NCBI RefSeq assembly: GCF_902499335.1
Contig: NZ_CABVQK010000013.1
Span: 222,883 to 286,882 of the forward strand
Direction of reading: 5' to 3'
Source of the DNA: Burkholderia lata
GTDB lineage: Bacteria; Pseudomonadota; Gammaproteobacteria; Burkholderiales; Burkholderiaceae
DNA length: 64,000 nucleotides
Position numbers and translations under genes: made by a program. The notes beneath the pieces were generated by a model. The model searched no databases. It was given only the letters and a program-made list of their open reading frames with translations, and was not told the DNA's origin. This document shows, in pieces, positions 47,816 through 56,762 of this stretch (position 1 is the first letter of the stretch; every line of letters begins with the position of its first letter).

Positions 47816-48814
47816 CTACTCGGCGCGCGCGTCGCGCCGCAGCAGGCCGCTGACGGCGTCGCGCGGCGCGATGCCGTCGAACAGCACGCCGCACACGGCT
47901 TCGGTGATCGGCATTTCGATCGACTGCGCACGCGCGATGGCCAGCACGGCCTGCGCGCAGCGCACGCCTTCGGCCACGTGGCCGAGCGCGCCGAGGATAT
48001 CGTTCAGCGTGCGGCCGGCCGCCAGCTGCAGGCCAACCGTGCGGTTGCGCGACAGGTCGCCCGTTGCGGTGAGGATCAGGTCACCGAGGCCCGTGAGGCC
48101 CGTGAAGGTTTCCGCCCGGCCGCCGAGCGCCACGCCGAGGCGCGACATTTCGGCGAGGCCACGCGTAATCAGCGCGGCGCGCGCGTTCAGCCCGAGACCG
48201 AGGCCGTCGGCGATGCCGGTCGCGATCGCGAGCACGTTCTTCACCGCGCCGCCCACCTCGACGCCGACCACGTCGTCGCCCGTATAGATCCGCATCGCGC
48301 CGTGATGAAACGCGGCGAGCGTGCGCTCGCGGCATTCGGCGGACGTGCTCGCCACCGTCAGCGCGACGGGCAGCGACTGTCCGACCTCGCGTGCGAAGCT
48401 CGGCCCCGACAGCACGCCGTTGCTGTGCTGTTCGGGCAGTTCGGCCGCGATCACCTGATGCGGCAGCAGGTGCGTATCGGCCTCGAAGCCCTTGCAGACC
48501 CAGACGACGTGCGCAGGCACGCAGCCTGCGTCGCGCATCGCGTGACACAGCGTGCGCAGCCCGGCCACGGGCGCGGCGATCACGCACAGTGCGTCGTCCG
48601 CGGCGCCATGCGCGAGCGCGGCGCCGAGATCGGCGTCGTAGCGCAATGCGTCAGGCAGCGCGATACCGTCCAGATAGCGGGAATTTTCGTGCCGGGCCTG
48701 CAGCCCGGCGATGAGCGCGGCATCGCGCGCCCACAGAAGCGTATCGTGCCGCGCGGCCAGATGGCCCGCGAGCGCGGTGCCCCAGGCACCGGCGCCGAGA
48801 ACGGCTACTTTCAT
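47816..48814 (-). CDS. gpsA: Glycerol-3-phosphate dehydrogenase [NAD(P)+]
   Basis: A 332-residue enzyme that makes sn-glycerol-3-phosphate for phospholipid synthesis. MKVAVLGAGAWGTALAGHLA is the nucleotide fold; GVLSGPSFAREVGQSLPVAL and EVGGAVKNVLAIATGIADGLGLGLNARAALI are the catalytic segments, with the active Lys in VKNVLAIA. The ATG at 48814 is chosen over a GTG nine bases upstream. It follows secB in a leftward run. Confidence 0.95.
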   Translation of the reverse strand: MKVAVLGAGAWGTALAGHLAARHDTLLWARDAALIAGLQARHENSRYLDGIALPDALRYDADLGAALAHGAADDALCVIAAPVAGLRTLCHAMRDAGCVPAHVVWVCKGFEADTHLLPHQVIAAELPEQHSNGVLSGPSFAREVGQSLPVALTVASTSAECRERTLAAFHHGAMRIYTGDDVVGVEVGGAVKNVLAIATGIADGLGLGLNARAALITRGLAEMSRLGVALGGRAETFTGLTGLGDLILTATGDLSRNRTVGLQLAAGRTLNDILGALGHVAEGVRCAQAVLAIARAQSIEMPITEAVCGVLFDGIAPRDAVSGLLRRDARAE

Positions 48815-48842
48815 ACCCAGCACCGGTCCTCCGAGTGAAACG

Positions 48843-49325
48843 TCAGTTCAGCGTCGTGCCGTTCGGTGCGCCTGCTGCGGCACCGGCCTGCTGCTGAAGC
48901 TGCGCGAGGCGCTGCTCGTACAGCGCCTGGAAGTTGATTTCCGCCAGGTGGATCGGCGGGAAGCCCGCACGCGTGATCGCGTCGGCGATGTTCGAACGCA
49001 GGTACGGGAACAGGATCGTCGGGCAAGCGATGCCGACGAGCGGGTCGAGCTGTTCGTCCGGAATGTTGCGGATGTCGAAAATGCCGGCCTGCTTCGCTTC
49101 GATCAGGAACGCGACCTTGTCCTTCACCTTCGCGGTGACGGTGCCCGACACGACGACTTCGAACACGCTTTCCGCGAGGCGGTCGGCCTTGACGTCGACT
49201 TCGACTTCAACCGACGGCATGTCCTGCTCGAGGAAGATCGCCGGCGAATTCGGCTGCTCGAGCGACATATCCTTCAGGTAGACGCGCTGGATGTTGAAGA
49301 ACGGTTGGTTTTCGACGTCGGACAT
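48843..49325 (-). CDS. secB: Protein-export chaperone SecB
   Basis: A 160-residue tetrameric chaperone that holds precursor proteins unfolded for SecA. Hallmarks: FNIQRVYLKDMSLEQPNSP, FEVVVSGTVTAKVKDKVAFLIEAKQAGIF and the C-terminal FPYLRSNIADAITRAGFPPIHLAEINFQALYEQR. It is in a run with rhodanese, grxC and gpsA. Confidence 0.97.
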   Translation of the reverse strand: MSDVENQPFFNIQRVYLKDMSLEQPNSPAIFLEQDMPSVEVEVDVKADRLAESVFEVVVSGTVTAKVKDKVAFLIEAKQAGIFDIRNIPDEQLDPLVGIACPTILFPYLRSNIADAITRAGFPPIHLAEINFQALYEQRLAQLQQQAGAAAGAPNGTTLN

Positions 49326-49432
49326 GGTGTTTCCCTAAAAGTGGTGACGGGGCGGCCCGGCTTCTCGCCGGCCGCCACGGATTTATCCTGCGCGCCCAAG
49401 CCGCGGCGCGGCCGGCGGCCATTCTGCCCTAT

Positions 49433-49693
49433 TCAGGCCGCTTGCAGAAGCGATACGAGCCCGCCTTCGCGGTCGAGCTTCGACAGATCGTCGTAACCGC
49501 CAACATGCGTGTCGCCAATATAGATCTGCGGCACCGTGCGGCGCCCCGTGCGCGTCATCATTTCGTCGCGGCGGGCCGGATCGCGGTCGATCAGCACCTT
49601 CTCGATCTGCTCGACACCGCGCAGCTTCAGCAGGCGCTCGGCCTGGATGCAATACGGACACACCTGCGTGCTGTACATCAAAACCTTGTTCAC
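49433..49693 (-). CDS. grxC: Glutaredoxin 3
   Basis: An 86-residue dithiol glutaredoxin. MYSTQVCPYCIQAERLL has the CPYC redox site, and GRRTVPQIYIGDTHVGGYDDL carries the cis-Pro and glutathione-binding residues. The start is GTG at 49693, which overlaps the rhodanese stop by four bases and is preceded by GGAG within the upstream gene. Confidence 0.95.
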   Translation of the reverse strand: MNKVLMYSTQVCPYCIQAERLLKLRGVEQIEKVLIDRDPARRDEMMTRTGRRTVPQIYIGDTHVGGYDDLSKLDREGGLVSLLQAA

Positions 49694-50112
49694 TTCGCCA
49701 CTCCTTGTTTGACGACCGGCATCCCGGCCTGCTGCCAGGCGGCCACGCCGCCCTCGAGCACGTGCACCTCGGCGTAGCCCGCCGCCTCGACCTCGCGAGC
49801 CGCCTTTTGCGACTGCTGGCCGTTCTGGCAGACGAGCAGCACCGGCGTGCTCTTGTTCTTCGCGACCTGCGCGATCTTCGCGCCGATCTCGCCCGCCGCG
49901 ACCTGACGCGCCGACGGCAGGTGGCCAGCAGCGAAATCGGACGCGGCGCGCACGTCGATCACGACCGCGTTGCGGCGGTTGATAAGTTGCGTCGCCTCTG
50001 CGGCGGACAGGCCGCCACGGCCGCGGCGCAGTGCGGGCCAGGCCAGCAGGCCGCCGGATACCACCAGGATCGCGATAAGGGCCAGGTTGGTGTAATCGGT
50101 AAAGAACGTCAC
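49690..50112 (-). CDS. Membrane-anchored rhodanese-like protein
   Basis: A 140-residue protein. One N-terminal helix (LALIAILVVSGGLLAWPAL) is followed by a rhodanese domain with NAVVIDVRAASDFAAGHLPSA and an active loop CQNGQQS. It is translationally coupled to grxC, which suggests a thiol or sulfur-transfer partnership. The physiological sulfur donor is unknown. Confidence 0.88.
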   Translation of the reverse strand: MTFFTDYTNLALIAILVVSGGLLAWPALRRGRGGLSAAEATQLINRRNAVVIDVRAASDFAAGHLPSARQVAAGEIGAKIAQVAKNKSTPVLLVCQNGQQSQKAAREVEAAGYAEVHVLEGGVAAWQQAGMPVVKQGVAK

Positions 50113-50247
50113 GGAATTCCGCCGGAAAAAGAGAAATCGGATGAGGACAATCCCGCCATTATAAAATAACCGTCTTGCGCGATGGCGGGCCCGGGTCGGG
50201 TCCTGCTCGACGCGCCACAGCTTCCTTCACTACCGACCGCAAGATCC

Positions 50248-50994
50248 ATGTACAAACTCGTTCTCATCCGCCACGGCGAATCGACGTGGAACAAGGAAAA
50301 CCGCTTCACCGGCTGGGTCGACGTCGACCTGACCGAACAGGGTCGCAATGAGGCCTACCAGGCCGGCGAATTGCTCAAGGAGGCCGGCTACACGTTCGAC
50401 ATCGCGTACACGTCGGTGCTCAAGCGCGCGATCCGCACGCTGTGGCACGTGCAGGACAAGATGGACCTCATGTACCTGCCGGTCGTCCACTCGTGGCGCC
50501 TGAACGAGCGCCACTACGGCGCGCTGTCGGGCCTGAACAAGGCCGAAACGGCCGCGAAGTTCGGCGACGACCAGGTGCTCGTGTGGCGCCGCAGCTACGA
50601 CACGCCGCCGCCCGCGCTCGAGCCGACCGACGAACGCGCACCGTTCAACGACCCGCGCTATGCGAAGGTGCCGCGCGAGCAGCTGCCGCTCACCGAGTGC
50701 CTGAAGGACACGGTCGCGCGCGTGCTGCCGCTGTGGAACGAATCGATCGCCCCGGCGGTCCGCGCGGGCAAGCAGGTACTGATCGCCGCGCACGGCAACT
50801 CGCTGCGCGCGCTGATCAAGTACCTCGACGGCATCTCGGACAGCGACATCGTCGGCCTGAACATCCCGAACGGCGTGCCGCTCGTGTATGAACTCGACGA
50901 GAACCTGAAGCCGATCAAGCACTATTACCTCGGCGACCAGGACGCGATCGCACAGGCGCAAGCCGCCGTCGCGAAGCAGGGCAAGGCGGGCTGA
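50248..50994 (+). CDS. gpmA: 2,3-bisphosphoglycerate-dependent phosphoglycerate mutase
   Basis: A 248-residue glycolytic enzyme. MYKLVLIRHGESTWNKENRFTGW carries the phosphorylated His, and LIAAHGNSLRALIKYLDGIS carries the second catalytic His. The central RLNERHYGALSGLNKAETA is typical. The start is ATG 50248. Confidence 0.96.
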   Translation: MYKLVLIRHGESTWNKENRFTGWVDVDLTEQGRNEAYQAGELLKEAGYTFDIAYTSVLKRAIRTLWHVQDKMDLMYLPVVHSWRLNERHYGALSGLNKAETAAKFGDDQVLVWRRSYDTPPPALEPTDERAPFNDPRYAKVPREQLPLTECLKDTVARVLPLWNESIAPAVRAGKQVLIAAHGNSLRALIKYLDGISDSDIVGLNIPNGVPLVYELDENLKPIKHYYLGDQDAIAQAQAAVAKQGKAG

Positions 50995-51262
50995 TGCCCG
51001 TCGGCCGGGCAAGCCGCGTCCAGCGCGGCATGCCCGGCCGGGGCCCTTGCCCCTCACCCCGCTCGCTGCGCGAACCTTCGCGCCCCCGGCGTGGTCGAAT
51101 CCGCTTTCGAACCCGCAGCGCGGGCGGCGGTGCCCCGCCGGGCCGGCTCCGGGCTCTTTTCGACGCATTTCGCGCCGTTCCACTGAGTCATCGGACGAAC
51201 AGTTATACTTGTCCGCTACATCCCCGCTACCGCCACGCGCTTCCCGACCGCACCAGATCTCT

Positions 51263-52810
51263 ATGCGAATGAAATTGAAGAACATCGGCCTGATTGCCGC
51301 GGGCCTCGCCACGGGCGTGTTCGCCACGCTGCAGGTTTCCGCATCGGCCGAGCAGACCGCCACGGCGCCGCTTCCCCTCGACCAGCTCCGCCTGTTCGCG
51401 GAAGTCTTCGGACAGATCAAACGCGAGTACGTCGAACCGGTCGACGACAAGAAGCTGCTGACGGCCGCGATCAAGGGCATGGTGTCGAGCCTCGACCCGC
51501 ACTCGTCGTTCCTCGACAAGACCGACTATGACGAGCTGCAGGAGCAGACGAAGGGCCGCTTCGCGGGTCTCGGCATCGAGATCTCGCAGGAAGACGGCCT
51601 CGTCAAGGTGATCTCGCCGATCGAGGATACGCCCGCGTTCCGCGCCGGCATCCGTCCGGGCGACCTGATCACCCGCATCAACGACAAGCCGGTGCGCGGC
51701 ATGACGCTCGACAAGGCCGTCAAGCAGATGCGCGGCGAGCCGGGCACCAAGGTCACGCTGACGATCTTCCGCAAGAGCGACGACCGCACGTTCCCGGTCA
51801 CGGTCACGCGCGCGATCATCAAGGTCCAGAGCGTGAAGATGAAGATCCTCGATCCGGGCTATGCATACGTCCGCATCACGAGCTTCCAGGAGCGCACGAC
51901 GCCCGATCTCGCCCAGAAGCTGCAGGACATCGCGCGCCAGCAGCCGAACCTGAAGGGCCTCGTCCTCGACCTGCGCAACAACGGCGGCGGCCTGCTGCAG
52001 AGCGCGGTCGGCGTGGCCGGCGCGTTCCTGCCGCCCGACTCGGTCGTCGTGTCGACCAACGGCCAGATCGCCGATTCGAAGCAGGTCTACCGCGATACGT
52101 ACGACAACTATCGCCTGCCGTCCTTCGATGGCGATCCGCTGAAGAACCTGCCGCCGGTCTTCAAGACCGTGCCGATGATCGTGCTGACGAACGCCTATTC
52201 GGCGTCCGCGTCGGAAATCGTCGCCGGTGCGCTGCAGGATTCGAAGCGCGCGCAGATCATGGGCAAGACGACGTTCGGCAAGGGTTCGGTGCAGACGGTC
52301 CGCCCGATGACGGCCGACACCGCGCTGCGCCTGACCACCGCGTACTACTACACGCCGAGCGGCCGTTCGATCCAGAACAAGGGCATCACGCCGGACGTGC
52401 CGGTCGATCAGTACGCGGACGGCGATCCGGACGACGTGCTCGTGACACGCGAGGTCGACTACACGAACCACCTCGCGAACACGCAGGATCCGAACGAGAA
52501 GAAGGAACAGGAAGACCGCGAGCAGCGCCGGATGGATCAGTTGCGCGTTCTTGAAGAGCAGAACGACAAGAAGACGCCGGAGCAGCGCCAGAAGGATCGC
52601 GATCGCAAGCCGATCGAGTTCGGCAGCGCCGACGACTTCATGATGCAGCAGGCGCTCAACAAGCTCGAAGGCAAGCCGGTCCAGGAATCGAAGTCGCTGC
52701 TCGCCGAGAGCACGAAGAGCCCGGCCGGCAAGGCCACGGCGAGCTCGAAGGGATCGGGCGCGAACGCGAAGCCGGTGTCCGCACCGAAGCCCGCGTCGGC
52801 GCCGAAGTAA
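51263..52810 (+). CDS. S41-family C-terminal processing protease (CtpA/CtpB-like)
   Basis: A 515-residue exported serine protease. A signal-like helix (IGLIAAGLATGVFATLQVSA) is followed by a PDZ domain (GLGIEISQEDGLVKVISPIEDTPAFRAG), then the S41 core with LVLDLRNNGGGLLQ and the catalytic Ser-Lys dyad: Ser in NAYSASASEIVAGALQD and Lys in MGKTTFGKGSVQT. The C-terminus is a long Lys/Glu/Ser/Ala-rich low-complexity tail. It trims periplasmic proteins and peptidoglycan hydrolases. The start is ATG 51263; a second ATG lies two codons on. Confidence 0.94.
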   Translation: MRMKLKNIGLIAAGLATGVFATLQVSASAEQTATAPLPLDQLRLFAEVFGQIKREYVEPVDDKKLLTAAIKGMVSSLDPHSSFLDKTDYDELQEQTKGRFAGLGIEISQEDGLVKVISPIEDTPAFRAGIRPGDLITRINDKPVRGMTLDKAVKQMRGEPGTKVTLTIFRKSDDRTFPVTVTRAIIKVQSVKMKILDPGYAYVRITSFQERTTPDLAQKLQDIARQQPNLKGLVLDLRNNGGGLLQSAVGVAGAFLPPDSVVVSTNGQIADSKQVYRDTYDNYRLPSFDGDPLKNLPPVFKTVPMIVLTNAYSASASEIVAGALQDSKRAQIMGKTTFGKGSVQTVRPMTADTALRLTTAYYYTPSGRSIQNKGITPDVPVDQYADGDPDDVLVTREVDYTNHLANTQDPNEKKEQEDREQRRMDQLRVLEEQNDKKTPEQRQKDRDRKPIEFGSADDFMMQQALNKLEGKPVQESKSLLAESTKSPAGKATASSKGSGANAKPVSAPKPASAPK

Positions 52811-52828
52811 GCGCCGGCCGGCATCCGA

Positions 52829-52864
52829 CGGGCCATCGCGGGAAGACCGCGATGGCCCGTTTTT
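52829..52864 (+). terminator. Terminator of the S41 protease gene
   Basis: CGGGCCATCGCGG (52829-52841) pairs perfectly with CCGCGATGGCCCG (52847-52859), followed by five T residues. Confidence 0.93.
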
Positions 52865-52915
52865 CATGCGCGCCTAAAATAACGACACGACCGCCCGCCT
52901 CGTCCACGACTCCCC

Positions 52916-53668
52916 ATGAACGACGATCAACTCCTGCGCTACTCCCGTCACATCCTCGTCGACGAAATCGGCATCGAGGCGCAGCAGCGCTTTCTCGATG
53001 CGCATGCGATCGTCGTCGGCGCGGGTGGTCTCGGCTCGCCCGCCGCAATGTACCTCGCGGCATCGGGCGTCGGCACGATCACGCTCGTCGACGCCGATAC
53101 GGTCGATCTCACGAACCTGCAGCGGCAGATCCTGCACGTGACGGCATCGGTCGGCCGCCACAAGGTCGAATCGGGGCGCGACGCGCTCGCTCAGCTGAAC
53201 CCCGAGGTGAAGGTGCACGCGGTCGCGGAGCGCGTCGACGACGCGTGGCTCGACGCGCACGTGCCGCACGCGACCGTCGTGCTCGACTGCACCGACAACT
53301 TCGCGACGCGGCACGCGATCAACCGCGCGTGCGTCGCGCACGGCGTGCCGCTCGTGTCGGGCGCCGCGCTGCGCTTCGACGGCCAGATCAGCACGTTCGA
53401 TTTCCGCGACCCGGCCGCGCCCTGCTATGCGTGCGTGTTTCCGGAAGACCAGCCGTTCGAGGAAGTCGCGTGCGCGACGATGGGCGTGTTCGCGCCGACG
53501 GTCGGGATCATCGGCGCGATGCAGGCCGCCGAGGCGCTGCGCGTGATCGGCGAAATCGGCAAGACGCTCAACGGGCGGCTGATGATGCTCGATTCGCTGC
53601 GGATGGAATGGACGACGATGAAAATCGCGCGCCAGGCCGACTGCCCCGTGTGCGGGGGCCGGCACTGA
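52916..53668 (+). CDS. moeB: HesA/MoeB/ThiF-type adenylyltransferase
   Basis: A 250-residue E1-like enzyme that adenylates the C-terminus of MoaD or ThiS. The ATP motif is GAGGLGSPAAMYLAASGVGTI, then LVDADTVDLTNLQRQIL and DCTDNFATRHAINRACV. Zinc is bound by two CxxC pairs (CYACVF; CPVCGG). It converges on ptsI. MoeB versus ThiF cannot be decided from sequence alone. Confidence 0.92.
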   Translation: MNDDQLLRYSRHILVDEIGIEAQQRFLDAHAIVVGAGGLGSPAAMYLAASGVGTITLVDADTVDLTNLQRQILHVTASVGRHKVESGRDALAQLNPEVKVHAVAERVDDAWLDAHVPHATVVLDCTDNFATRHAINRACVAHGVPLVSGAALRFDGQISTFDFRDPAAPCYACVFPEDQPFEEVACATMGVFAPTVGIIGAMQAAEALRVIGEIGKTLNGRLMMLDSLRMEWTTMKIARQADCPVCGGRH

Positions 53669-53741
53669 CGCGCGACGGGCATGCGCCGGGCGGCGCATGC
53701 GTGGTGACACTTCGCTACGGTTTTAGCGGCCCCGTGGGCGC

Positions 53742-55514
53742 CTACGCGGCCGCATCCGCGCGCGGCTCCGCGACCGACAGGCGCTGCAACGCGGCCTGCA
53801 CTTCCTCCGGCTCGAACGCGGCGAGCACGTCGGCCGTCGGCTTTTCGAGCGCCTTCAGGTGCGCGCGCAGGATCTCCTGCTTCACGACGAGCAGCTGGCT
53901 CGGGTGCATCGAGAACTCGGTGAGCCCCATCCCGAGCAGCAGGCGCGTGAGCGCCGGATCGCCGGCCATCTCCCCGCACACCGACACGGACACGCCCGCG
54001 CGCTTCGCTTCGCGCAACGTATAGGCGATCAGGTGCAGCACGGCCGGATGCAGCGGGTCGTACAGGTGCGCGACCGCGTTGTCGGCGCGGTCGATCGCGA
54101 GCGTGTACTGGATCAGGTCGTTCGTGCCGATCGACAGGAAATCGAACCGCTTCAGGAACAGCGGCAGCGCGATCGCCGCGGCCGGAATCTCGATCATCGC
54201 GCCGATGCGCACGTTCGGGTCGTACGCGAGCCCCGCGTCGTCGAGCTGACGCTTGGCCTCGCGGATCAGGTCGAGCGTCTGGTCGATCTCCTGCGCGTGC
54301 GCGAGCATCGGGATCAGGATCTTCACCTGGCCGAACGCGGACGCGCGCAGGATCGCGCGCAACTGCGTGAGGAACATCTGCGGCTCGGACAGGCTCCAGC
54401 GGATCGCTCGCAGGCCGAGCGCGGGGTTCGGCGCCGTCTCGTAGCCTTCGTCGAGCGCCTCGAGCGGCTTGTCCGCGCCGACGTCGATCGTGCGGATCGT
54501 CACCGGCATGCCCTTCATCCACTCGACGGCCCGCTTGTACGCGGCGAACTGCTCCTCCTCCTCCGGCATTTCCTTCTGATGCATGAACAGGAACTCGGAA
54601 CGGAACAGCCCGACGCCGACCGCGCCGGCATCGACGGCCGCCTTCGCGTCGTCGGGCAGCTCGATGTTCGCGTACAGCTCGATCTTCGTGCCGCACAACG
54701 TTTGCGTCGGCGAGAACTTCAAACGCTGCAGCTTGCGTTGCTCCAGCAGCTTCTCGGACTGCCGGTACGAATATTCCTCGAGGACGATCGGCGCCGGATC
54801 GACGATCACGATGCCCTGGTCGCCGTCGACGATGATCAGGTCGTCCTGGCGGATCAAGGCGCTCGCGTGCTGCACGCCGACCGCGGCCGGAATGCCGAGG
54901 CTGCGCGCGACGATCGCCGTATGCGACGTACGCCCGCCGAGGTCGGTGACGAACGCCTGGAACGACTGCGACTTGAACTGCATCATGTCGGCCGGCGCGA
55001 TGTCGTGCGCGACGACGATCATCTCGTTCGTGCCGTTCTTGGCCGCGCGGTCAAGTGCCTGCGACGCGGACGGCGCGCCGGCGAGCGCCTTCAGCACGCG
55101 CTCGACCACCTGCTCGATGTCGGCCTTGCGCTCGCGCAGGTATTCGTCCTCGATGTCGTCGAAGTGGCGCGTGAGCAGCTCGAGCTGCTCGGTCAGCGCC
55201 CACTCGACGTTGTAGCGGCGCGTGCGGATCAGGTCGATGGTTTCCTGCACGAGCATCTCGTCGCTCAGGATCATCGCGTGCACGTCGATGAATGCGCCGA
55301 CTTCGCTCGGCGTGTCGTCGGTCAGGTCGGCGCGCAGCGCTTCGAGTTCGTGATGCACGACCTCGAGCGCCGTGCGGAAGCGCTCGACCTCCGCATCGAT
55401 CTGGTTGGCCTCGACCAGGTAATGGGCGACGTCGAGCGCCGCCGGCGCGATCAGATACGCTCGCCCGATCGCGATACCACGTGAGACGGGAATGCCATGC
55501 AGCGTGAAGGACAC
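53742..55514 (-). CDS. ptsI: PTS enzyme I
   Basis: A 590-residue phosphoenolpyruvate-protein phosphotransferase. It begins (V/M)SFTLHGIPVSRGIAIGRAYL. The phosphohistidine is in GGRTSHTAIVARSLGIPAAVG, the PEP-binding barrel contains RSEFLFMHQKEMP and the end has VCGEMAGDPALTRLLLGMGL. The start is GTG at 55514, preceded five bases upstream by GGAGG; a longer in-frame ORF lacks a comparable site. It is downstream of ptsH across an intergenic terminator. This is the general EI, separate from the EI module of nagF. Confidence 0.95.
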   Translation of the reverse strand: MSFTLHGIPVSRGIAIGRAYLIAPAALDVAHYLVEANQIDAEVERFRTALEVVHHELEALRADLTDDTPSEVGAFIDVHAMILSDEMLVQETIDLIRTRRYNVEWALTEQLELLTRHFDDIEDEYLRERKADIEQVVERVLKALAGAPSASQALDRAAKNGTNEMIVVAHDIAPADMMQFKSQSFQAFVTDLGGRTSHTAIVARSLGIPAAVGVQHASALIRQDDLIIVDGDQGIVIVDPAPIVLEEYSYRQSEKLLEQRKLQRLKFSPTQTLCGTKIELYANIELPDDAKAAVDAGAVGVGLFRSEFLFMHQKEMPEEEEQFAAYKRAVEWMKGMPVTIRTIDVGADKPLEALDEGYETAPNPALGLRAIRWSLSEPQMFLTQLRAILRASAFGQVKILIPMLAHAQEIDQTLDLIREAKRQLDDAGLAYDPNVRIGAMIEIPAAAIALPLFLKRFDFLSIGTNDLIQYTLAIDRADNAVAHLYDPLHPAVLHLIAYTLREAKRAGVSVSVCGEMAGDPALTRLLLGMGLTEFSMHPSQLLVVKQEILRAHLKALEKPTADVLAAFEPEEVQAALQRLSVAEPRADAAA

Positions 55515-55655
55515 GCGCACCTCCTCTTCTATACAAGTAAAGCCGCGGCACACTGCTGCGATGCGCTTATGACCCCGGTTAGCGATTATAAATTCCGCGA
55601 CTCCCCGCTGACTGCATGCACCGCAGCATTGCGCATTCCGCATCAATGCTTCCGG

Positions 55656-55685
55656 CGAAAAAAATGCCGCGGGATCCGCGGCATT
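55656..55685 (-). terminator. Terminator between ptsH and ptsI
   Basis: AATGCCGCGG (55663-55672) pairs with CCGCGGCATT (55676-55685) around GAT. Read leftwards it is followed by a T run. It lies in the 204-bp gap between ptsH and ptsI, so it should limit read-through into ptsI. Confidence 0.9.
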
Positions 55686-55718
55686 CTGACTGGAAACGGC
55701 AACGATCCCGCGCGGGGA

Positions 55719-55988
55719 TCACTGGCCTTCGCCGAACTTGTCCGCGATCAGCTTCAGCAGCGCGTCCATCGCTTCCCGCTCGTCCGACCCTTCGGTCTCG
55801 ATCGTCACGGTGCTGCCGATGCCCGCCGCCAGCATCATCACGCCCATGATGCTCTTTGCATTGATCTTGCGCCCGTTGCGCGTCATCCAGACTTCCGACT
55901 GGAAGTTGCCGGCCAGTTGCGTAAGCTTGGCCGATGCGCGCGCATGGAGCCCCAATTTGTTGACGATGGTGGTTTCTTGTTGAAGCAT
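55719..55988 (-). CDS. ptsH: Phosphocarrier protein HPr
   Basis: An 89-residue HPr. Phosphorylated His in NKLGLHARASAKL, and the regulatory Ser region AKSIMGVMMLAAGIGSTVTIE. It is next to EIIA-Man and ptsI, the beta-proteobacterial arrangement of a PTS that acts mainly in regulation. Confidence 0.96.
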   Translation of the reverse strand: MLQQETTIVNKLGLHARASAKLTQLAGNFQSEVWMTRNGRKINAKSIMGVMMLAAGIGSTVTIETEGSDEREAMDALLKLIADKFGEGQ

Positions 55989-56061
55989 GATTCTCGGTCG
56001 GGTCGGTCGGGGCCGCCGGCGGCGCGCGTCGGCGGTGCTGTCTAAAACGGAAAACGGGAAA

Positions 56062-56532
56062 TCAGTGCGATTCGGTGCGCGGTTGCGGTTCGGGCGGAAT
56101 CGGCGCGCACTGGCCGCAGCCGGTTTCCGTCGGCGGCGGCGGCGTGCCGGACGACACCTCGTGGACGCCCTTCGCGCCGCCGGACAGCGCCTTGTCGACC
56201 AGCTTGTCGAGCGGCACGGTGCGGTAGCAGACGGCCCGCACGAGCATCGGCAGGTTCACGCCCGCCAGCACGCGCACGTTGTCGATCTTGGCAAGCTGGC
56301 CGGCGATGTTCGCGGGCGTCGCGCCGTACATGTCGGTCAGCACGACCACGCCGTTCTCTTCCTTGAGCCGCGCGAGTTCCGCGTGCGCGAACGCCATCAC
56401 CTGGGTCGGATCGCTGTCCGCCGTCACGTCGATACAGCCGATGCGGGCGGGCACGCCGCCATAGATGTGTGCGATGCAGTCCCGCAGCGCGGTGGCGAGC
56501 GGGGCGTGCGCGATGATCAGGATCCCGGCCAT
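56062..56532 (-). CDS. PTS EIIA component, mannose family
   Basis: A 156-residue EIIA-Man protein. MAGILIIAHAPLATALRDCIAHIYG has the active His9; VVLTDMYGATPANIAGQLA and LAGVNLPMLVRAVCYR are family segments. A short low-complexity Pro/Glu-rich tail follows. No cognate membrane EIIC/EIID lies nearby, so the branch is probably regulatory. It is upstream of ptsH in the same strand. Confidence 0.9.
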   Translation of the reverse strand: MAGILIIAHAPLATALRDCIAHIYGGVPARIGCIDVTADSDPTQVMAFAHAELARLKEENGVVVLTDMYGATPANIAGQLAKIDNVRVLAGVNLPMLVRAVCYRTVPLDKLVDKALSGGAKGVHEVSSGTPPPPTETGCGQCAPIPPEPQPRTESH

Positions 56533-56762
56533 GTCAGATCGCTCCCGGCCGCCCCTGGCGGGCCGACACCCCGCGGCGGGGCAATGAGCGTAGCGAGTGA
56601 GGGAAACGTTCCATGTTCAGCCTTGCAACAGTTTCGGCCCGACCGCCGGGCCTTCGGTGCGCGAGCGCGGCACCGGGCAAGCGGGCATTGTAGCAGGCCG
56701 GTCGAACTGCTCCGGCGACGGGGGACCTGCGCGGCCGCCGCCGGGGTTACGCGGGAGACGGC

